From an uncultured Collinsella sp. (GTDB lineage Bacteria > Actinomycetota > Coriobacteriia > Coriobacteriales > Coriobacteriaceae): a stretch of DNA of 9,961 nucleotides. Under the pieces are notes generated by a model. The model saw only the letters and a program-made list of their open reading frames with translations. It did not search any database and had not been told where the DNA came from. The stretch is from contig CAADUS010000163.1 of assembly GCA_900752275.1 (NCBI GenBank), positions 1 through 9,961 on the forward strand, read 5' to 3'. The translations under genes were made by a program, and so were the position numbers. Shown in pieces: positions 5,857-9,961 of this stretch; position 1 is the first letter of the stretch; each line of letters begins with the position of its first letter.

Positions 5857-7671
5857 TCATTCACCTCCCTCGTATGTATCGAGGTATTCCTGCTTGAGCG
5901 TCTGCGAGGACGACTTGATCTTTTCCACGAGCGTGCCGGCCTCGATGAAGTAGAACGAGTTGGTGAGGTCTGCCAGGTCGTCGAGTAGATGGCTTGAAAT
6001 GAGCACGCTGCGTCCCCGCGCCACCTCGCTGCGCATCGCGTCGCAGGAGGTTTTCCGCTTTCCCGGATCGAGGCCGTTCAGCGGTTCATCGAGGATGAGG
6101 TACGGGCAATCGGTCGCTATCGCCATGGCAAGCTTTACCTGCTGCTTCATTCCTGTCGAGAGTTTACGGGTCGGCTTGTCGAGATATGGGGAGATTCCGA
6201 GGGAGTCGCAGAGCGAGTCGATGTCGGCGGCCGATTTCCACGCCTCCCTAACGAAAGCAAGGTGCTCGATGGCCGATAGCGTGGGATAGAGATCTGCGCT
6301 GCCCGAAGAGCTCAGGTAGACGAGTTCTGCAAATTCGGCTGATCGACGTTGGCAGATTCCGTCTGCCGCCAGGCTTCCCGAGCGGATGCGGGTGGGAAAT
6401 TGGCCCGACAGCGCTTCAAGAAGGGTGGTTTTCCCCGAGCCGTTGGGGGCAACGAGGCCCGCCGCCGTTCCCGGGCTCAGGAAAAGCGACCCGATTGAAA
6501 GTATCGTCGTGCTTCCGTATCCCACGCTCGCGTCTAGAAGCTCGAGCCCATGGTGCTTTTTCGCGGGTCCAGGCTGTTTGGGGGAACGTGTCGCAACGGC
6601 GCCGACCGCAAAAAGGACCGCGACGTATGCCAGGGCCACGGCAAGCATCGATGCGCTGCCTGAACCGGAGCCAAGGAATTCTGTCGGGAAGCATCCTACG
6701 TAACCCGTTGCCTCGATAGGCGAGAATACGGCCAGCGGCAGGAGATTGAGCGCGGCGTTATGCTCCAGTGCCGAATCGGACAGTAACGGGAATGCCGGGG
6801 CCGCGACAAGCAGCGCGGAGGTAAGGGGGCCCGCGAGGACGCGCCTCGTTGCGGTCGATAGGACGGCGGAGCAAACGGATATCAAGGTTCCGCCCGCAAG
6901 AAGCGCGATAAGCAGGGATGTGAAGACGTTTCCCGCGGTCGTGGTGGTAAGCGCGCCGTCATGGAAGAAGGCGATCGGGTACCCAATTTGCCCGAAGCCG
7001 TTTAGGGCCAAGGCGTAAATGCCCCCGGGCGCAAGGCCGGCGAGGAGCATCGCGGTCCCCGCGGCGATTATCGAAAACACGATCTGGATAAGGCGCCGGA
7101 ATTTGGGCACGGGCGCCTTCGCCGCCAGGGTCGCAGGCCTTGTGGCGCCGAGCACGAGTATCGACGAGAGAAGGAAGGGGATGAAGGGAAGGAAAGACGG
7201 CGCCGTGGCAATGGCGTAAGGCAGGAAGGAAAGGAATGGCAGGTCGTTTGCGGAGGCCGGGATATCCGTGATGCCGGAGCTGCTCAGGGCACGGCAATAT
7301 GCGAGCGCTGCGTCATTGGTCTCTCGGTCTCCCACGATGGACCCGGATTGGAAGCCTTCGCCCATGAGCGCGTAGTAGCTCTCGGCAGAATCGAGAAAGG
7401 CGGCGTCGGTTTGAGCGGCAAGGGCGGCGTTCGCGTATCTTGCAAGCTCCGCGTCGACTTGCTGCTCTGGAGATAGGTCTGTGCCGCTGGCCTGGGGCGC
7501 GCGCGTATTGAATGCGTCGACAAAGCTCTGCATGCCCTGTTTCATAAAGAAGGGCCCGTAGATGGGTGAATTGAACGCAATGGGGATGGAGAAGGCTGCG
7601 GCGAGAACGAGCGTAGAGATCCATACGGCCCTGTCCCTTAGGATTAGTTTGAGAAGAAGTCGACAGTACAT
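5857..7671 (-). CDS. ABC exporter with permease and ATPase in one chain
   Basis: 604 residues. The N-terminal half is an ABC-2-like membrane domain: a helix at about 14-33, an extracytoplasmic loop to about 145, then helices near 146-177, 193-223, 246-270, 280-296 and 338-361. A linker (362-375) leads to a C-terminal ATPase (376-604): Walker A APNGSGKTT (408-416), signature LSTGMKQQ (504-511), Walker B YLILDEP (524-530, Glu 529), D-loop GLDP and switch His 561 (SSH). Two deviations are visible: the first Walker A Gly is Ala, and the Q-loop Gln is apparently replaced (YLSSSG, 452-457). ABC-2 systems usually have separate permease and ATPase genes. The substrate is unknown; export of a peptide, lipid or drug is possible. 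The ATG has AGGTG 7 bases upstream. A TATAAT on the minus strand (7790-7795) is a weak promoter candidate with no good -35. It is followed by the coupled 142-residue gene. Confidence 0.88.
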   Translation of the reverse strand: MYCRLLLKLILRDRAVWISTLVLAAAFSIPIAFNSPIYGPFFMKQGMQSFVDAFNTRAPQASGTDLSPEQQVDAELARYANAALAAQTDAAFLDSAESYYALMGEGFQSGSIVGDRETNDAALAYCRALSSSGITDIPASANDLPFLSFLPYAIATAPSFLPFIPFLLSSILVLGATRPATLAAKAPVPKFRRLIQIVFSIIAAGTAMLLAGLAPGGIYALALNGFGQIGYPIAFFHDGALTTTTAGNVFTSLLIALLAGGTLISVCSAVLSTATRRVLAGPLTSALLVAAPAFPLLSDSALEHNAALNLLPLAVFSPIEATGYVGCFPTEFLGSGSGSASMLAVALAYVAVLFAVGAVATRSPKQPGPAKKHHGLELLDASVGYGSTTILSIGSLFLSPGTAAGLVAPNGSGKTTLLEALSGQFPTRIRSGSLAADGICQRRSAEFAELVYLSSSGSADLYPTLSAIEHLAFVREAWKSAADIDSLCDSLGISPYLDKPTRKLSTGMKQQVKLAMAIATDCPYLILDEPLNGLDPGKRKTSCDAMRSEVARGRSVLISSHLLDDLADLTNSFYFIEAGTLVEKIKSSSQTLKQEYLDTYEGGE

Positions 7672-7811
7672 TTAGAAACACCTACATTTCTCAAAGCATC
7701 GTTAGATTAATAATGACAGACCGAATGAAGATGCGTGCGATGGGGGCAAGGCGAATGGCTGAGCGGTATCGATATGCGGGTTCAACGGTATTATATTGAC
7801 CACATAGATTA

Positions 7812-8012
7812 TTAACTTGCTTGACTTGTAAACCTAATCGTCCTGTCATCATATTCAACTTCGAAAAAAGGGGAATGAGGGCATCCCGATGCATCGAGTA
7901 TTACTGGAACCCTGGCGATACGCTGAATGATTTGTGACGAATAGTCATGTCCATCAAGAAGGCTCGACGCTTCGGGCAGCTCGTCAATCGATATATCAAT
8001 TCTTGGAGACAT
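7812..8012 (-). CDS. Small protein of unknown function
   Basis: 66 residues, starting at an ATG with TAGGA a few bases upstream. It is acidic and soluble, with no signal peptide or membrane segment; PEASSLLDGHDYSSQIIQRI suggests a helical first half, and CPHSPFFEVEYDDRTIRF suggests strands after it. No family was recognised. It precedes the ABC gene on the same strand with a 140-base gap. That gap is AT-rich and holds no clear gene. This could be an intact small gene or the start of a truncated one. Confidence 0.45.
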   Translation of the reverse strand: MSPRIDISIDELPEASSLLDGHDYSSQIIQRIARVPVILDASGCPHSPFFEVEYDDRTIRFTSQAS

Positions 8013-8088
8013 GTATTCCTACCATTTTTAAAGAAACAACGGCGGTAATCGCTATCGCGATTGCGCCAATAATACCGAGCGCCATCTA

Positions 8089-8116
8089 TTTATACTTGAT
8101 TTAAGGCGGAGTGGAA
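8089..8116 (-). promoter_or_regulatory. Candidate promoter for the 66-residue gene
   Basis: On the minus strand TTCCAC (8111-8116) and TATAAA (8089-8094) are 16 bases apart, in the divergent gap before the 66-residue gene. Transcription from here would give a leader of about 70 bases. The -35 match is weak. Confidence 0.3.
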
Positions 8117-8144
8117 TGTAGGCGCGCAAGGAGATGCGGAATCG

Positions 8145-8771
8145 ATGAGAGCCTCAAAAAAAATTACTGCAGTGTTATCATCTTTCATCCTCTCTATTCT
8201 TCCATTTCTGATTCTATGGGCGGCTTGGTCAGTCCTCCCTGATACAATTCCCGCTCATTGGAGTGGGGGTGTGGTTGATTGATGGGGTAATAAGCTTGAA
8301 TTGCTGGTTGTTCCGCTGTTTTCTCTGATTGGTTCTATTGCAATTTCTGTGTACCTTATTGTTTCCACGCGGCGAAGAGAGTTCGCGGATTTCTCTGTTC
8401 GAATGCGACGGGACTTTGTTGCGTGCTATATTTCTAGTCTTCTTTTATCGACAACCTGCTCAGTGATAATTGCCGTTTGGGTTCAGTTGATTCTTACGCA
8501 AAGCACTGCGGTTGATGGGGGGCTTGGACTATCGATCCTGTATTCCCTTCCCGGGCTATATGTGATCTTGTGCGCTTTGCCGCCTTTTTATGCGAGCGGC
8601 GAGAGCAAAAAGGCAGAGCGCCTGATAACAGTTCTTATTGGCGGCGCGGAGATTGTTCTTTGTGGAATAGTGCTTGAAGGTTCGGCTGCCTCTTATGCGA
8701 TGATTGGACTGATGATTCTGTTCTGTGCGTTTGAGATTGTGTCACAGGTAAGGGATAGCCGGTCCTTATGA
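8145..8771 (+). pseudogene. DUF1648 / SdpI-like membrane protein interrupted by TGA
   Basis: One continuous 209-codon frame with a single internal stop: ATG 8145, TGA at 8280-8282 (codon 46), final stop 8769-8771. Before the stop: a membrane helix (about 8-30), then LPDTIPAHWSGGVVD. After it: WGNKLELLVVP and further helices. LP..IP.HW...G..D.WG.K is the DUF1648 signature, found in SdpI-type immunity proteins and related membrane proteins; the stop replaces the residue before WGNK, where Arg (CGA) would need a single C-to-T change. AAGGAG lies 11 bases before ATG 8145. Positions after the stop keep good coding character, so the mutation looks recent. A 156-residue product from a later start (TTG near 8301) would lack the signature. 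Codon use is more AT-rich than the flanking core genes, suggesting transfer. Confidence 0.75.
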
Positions 8772-8912
8772 GTTGAATTACGCGCGTGCGGATATAAAGG
8801 GTGGCATGTTAAATTTGTTGAAAACTCTGACATGCGCTGCCGACTTCATTAAAATCGATTGCCAATCAAGTCTTCCTATATATGCGAGCCCTGAGAAGCT
8901 GCGCTGTGAACC

Positions 8913-8982
8913 TGAGACCGCTATCGATCGGCCCGGTGCACCGGGCCGCTGTCCTCGAGCCGGCATCAGTTTGCCGGTCTCA
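8913..8982. other. Multi-stem palindromic structure
   Basis: Three stems are nested. The outer stem TGAGACCG (8913-8920)/CGGTCTCA (8975-8982) is 8 bp and perfect. Inside is a perfect 20-base palindrome (8929-8948; half-site CGGCCCGGTG). A third stem, CCGGCA (8960-8965)/TGCCGG (8972-8977), is mutually exclusive with part of the outer stem. No T tract follows. It could be a structured RNA, a recombination site or a switch with alternative folds. It lies about 140 bases after the DUF1648 pseudogene. Confidence 0.5.
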
Positions 8983-9215
8983 AAACGTATGCCGTCCGGT
9001 ACGACCAACAGCCGAGTCTTGCGCCCAGTTCGAGCAGCGCCAGAACCCCGTGCCGGAACCCACGCAGCCGATGGCAGGGGAATTCAGCCGCGGCCATCGA
9101 GGAGCCGACCCAGGGACGGCGCCCCCAGTCCTCGAAAGATTTCCACCGCCCCCTACAGGCCTGGATTGATTTAACAGTTGATTTAATCCGGCTGAACAAG
9201 CCGAGCATGGGCCGG
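8983..9215. other. GC-rich stretch without a recognisable gene
   Basis: All open frames here (up to 141 codons, both strands) overlap each other, are rich in Arg, Pro and Gly, lack ribosome binding sites and show no known motif, so they look like chance frames in GC-rich DNA. From 9163 the base composition switches to AT-rich. TTGATTTAA occurs twice with a 12-base period (9166-9174 and 9178-9186), bracketed by GGATT/AATCC (9163-9167/9185-9189), which may be a protein-binding site. TTGACA at 9216-9221 could be a -35 box for the downstream antitoxin gene, but no convincing -10 lies at the right distance. Confidence 0.4.
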
Positions 9216-9286
9216 TTGACAAAATGTAAGGTAAAAAAGCAGATACGACCGTACGCCGGTGCGGGGTTCGGGTGATGTGATAGAAA

Positions 9287-9302
9287 GTAATACACGTATT
9301 AC
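9287..9302 (+). promoter_or_regulatory. Perfect inverted-repeat operator of the antitoxin-like gene
   Basis: GTAATAC (9287-9293), AC, GTATTAC (9296-9302): a perfect 7-bp inverted repeat, 20 bases before the antitoxin ATG and overlapping where a promoter or 5' leader would lie. Ribbon-helix-helix antitoxins typically repress their own genes by binding such short palindromes, so autoregulation is a reasonable inference. Confidence 0.6.
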
Positions 9303-9322
9303 ATCTAACCGGGAGGTGCATC

Positions 9323-9517
9323 ATGGCAACCGCCACCGCAGCCCCGAGAACCCCCGAGGACCTCGCGAACAGGTACGACCGCCTGGCGAAGTCGACGGGC
9401 CGCACGAAAACCTTCTACATGACGGAGGCGCTTGCCGCAGAGATAGGCAGGCTCGAATACGAGTACGGCCTCATGAATTATCCGGGGAGCGTTTGGTTGC
9501 GAGGTATGCCAGTGTGA
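9323..9517 (+). CDS. Ribbon-helix-helix antitoxin-like protein, probably 3'-truncated
   Basis: 64 residues from an ATG with a strong GGGAGGTG 4 bases upstream. TPEDLANRYDRLAKSTGRTK (10-29) followed by TFYMTEALAAEIGRLEYEYG (30-49) resembles the TraY/RelB-type ribbon-helix-helix antitoxins: first strand and helix, the S-T-G-R-T-K-T turn, then the second helix. Such antitoxins normally continue beyond the second helix with a toxin-binding tail and are followed by a RelE/ParE-type toxin. Here the text becomes unlike the family after GLMN (52), and the gene stops 12 bases before the opposing histidine-kinase stop, with no toxin gene. It may be an orphan DNA-binding repressor or a remnant. The palindrome upstream supports DNA binding. 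Confidence 0.65.
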   Translation: MATATAAPRTPEDLANRYDRLAKSTGRTKTFYMTEALAAEIGRLEYEYGLMNYPGSVWLRGMPV

Positions 9518-9537
9518 GGGCCTGATTCGTCAGGCCC
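9518..9537. terminator. UUCG-loop hairpin between convergent genes
   Basis: GGGCCTGA (9518-9525) and TCAGGCCC (9530-9537) form a perfect 8-bp stem closed by TTCG, an especially stable tetraloop on the plus strand. It follows the antitoxin stop and overlaps the histidine-kinase stop codon. No T run is present, so termination in either direction is uncertain. Confidence 0.4.
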
Positions 9538-9961
9538 CGCACAGGGGGACCGCGATGGTGGCCACCGCGCCGCCCGAGGGGCTGTTGGCGAGCGAGACGG
9601 AGCCCCCGTGGGCGCTCGCGGCCTCGGAGGCGGCGGGGAGGCCGAGCCCGTAGTGGCGGCCTCCGTCGCGCGAGGAGCGGGATGAGTCGTCTGTGAAGAG
9701 GCGCTCGCAGCCGCGTTCGAGGGCGGCGGGAGAAAAGCCCGGTCCGTCATCGGCAACCTCGATGACGAGGTATCCACCAGCGACGTCGCAGGAGACCACC
9801 ACGCGCGAGCGCGCGTGCTCGGCGGCGTTGGCCACGAGGTTCGCGGCGGCTCGCGCTAGGGTGGTTCGGTCGAGTGGGGCCTCGGGCGCGCCCGCGACAG
9901 CGGGGCCCGTGGCTGCGTCGAGCGTCACGCCTCGCGCCCGGGCGATCTGGGCGGCCTCGGC
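9530..9961 (-). CDS. Sensor histidine kinase, C-terminal ATPase part (5'-partial)
   Basis: The frame is open to the window edge, so the sensor region and the phosphorylated-His domain lie outside; GTG at 9928 is internal. The 143 visible residues form a GHKL/HATPase_c domain: N-box NLVANAAEHA (41-50), G1 box DDGPGFS (71-77), an F-box-like LFTDDSSRSS and the G2 box GLGL (105-108), ending with a VATIAVPL strand. These residues bind ATP for autophosphorylation in two-component signalling. The N-box matches kinases of the EnvZ/PhoR-like type. Very GC-rich codon use indicates core genome. Its partner response regulator would be expected upstream, outside the window. Confidence 0.9.
   Translation of the reverse strand, partial: AEAAQIARARGVTLDAATGPAVAGAPEAPLDRTTLARAAANLVANAAEHARSRVVVSCDVAGGYLVIEVADDGPGFSPAALERGCERLFTDDSSRSSRDGGRHYGLGLPAASEAASAHGGSVSLANSPSGGAVATIAVPLCGA

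Noticed and set aside
8280..8282. TGA as recoded codon (Trp, selenocysteine or readthrough)
   Set aside because: Other genes in the window use TGA as a normal stop, and no special structure was seen after it; a nonsense mutation is simpler.
3893..8992. Shared 13-mer TCAAAACGTATGC near 3895 and 8980 as possible attachment-site direct repeats
   Set aside because: A 13-base match in 10 kb is about what chance predicts, and no integrase or tRNA end is associated with it.
8773..9405. Several overlapping frames of 95-141 codons on both strands
   Set aside because: Arg/Pro/Gly-rich, mutually overlapping and without start signals. One conserved protein cannot be excluded without a search, but nothing supports it here.

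Overview
The window is high-GC, with very GC-rich codon choice in the housekeeping genes. It resembles a gut Coriobacteriia chromosome, most likely Collinsella or a close relative. That placement is an inference from the coiled-coil/zinc-ribbon protein next to coaBC, the Flp-type pilin with a DUF6273-like domain, BspA-like debris and codon use. No database search was possible.

Layout. Positions 1-2123 are conserved core: a coiled-coil zinc-ribbon protein (5' end outside the window), coaBC starting on the base after its stop codon, and a tRNA-Pro(GGG) gene with its own promoter and a strong terminator. Positions 2124-2590 carry no convincing gene, only an imperfect inverted-repeat element and the terminator of the next gene. 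Positions 2591-3577 (minus) encode the most striking product: an Flp/Tad-type prepilin signal and helix joined by a Gly-rich linker to a large DUF6273-like domain. A run of nine G lies in its leader codons.

Positions 3676-5324 are largely a gene graveyard: a BspA/DUF285-like tail, a thioredoxin-like gene lacking its catalytic centre, a secreted-protein gene with a frameshifted signal peptide, one intact small membrane protein, and a 5'-truncated DnaQ-like exonuclease. Positions 5427-7671 (minus) are a two-gene unit: an ABC exporter with permease and ATPase in one chain, then a membrane-anchored protein whose ATG lies one base after the ABC stop. Positions 7812-8771 are a more AT-rich divergent pair: a 66-residue unknown (minus) and a DUF1648/SdpI-like membrane protein (plus) broken by an in-frame TGA.

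Positions 8772-9322 are non-coding, with strong palindromes and a perfect operator-like inverted repeat. That repeat precedes a short ribbon-helix-helix antitoxin-like gene which appears 3'-truncated and has no toxin. The window ends inside a sensor histidine kinase (minus, C-terminal ATPase part).

Overall, a stable core locus ending in a tRNA gene is followed by an accessory region with many decayed surface, redox, transport and antitoxin-type genes. Within it, the pilin fusion and the ABC unit look intact. The possible phase-variable adhesive pilin is the best candidate for new biology.
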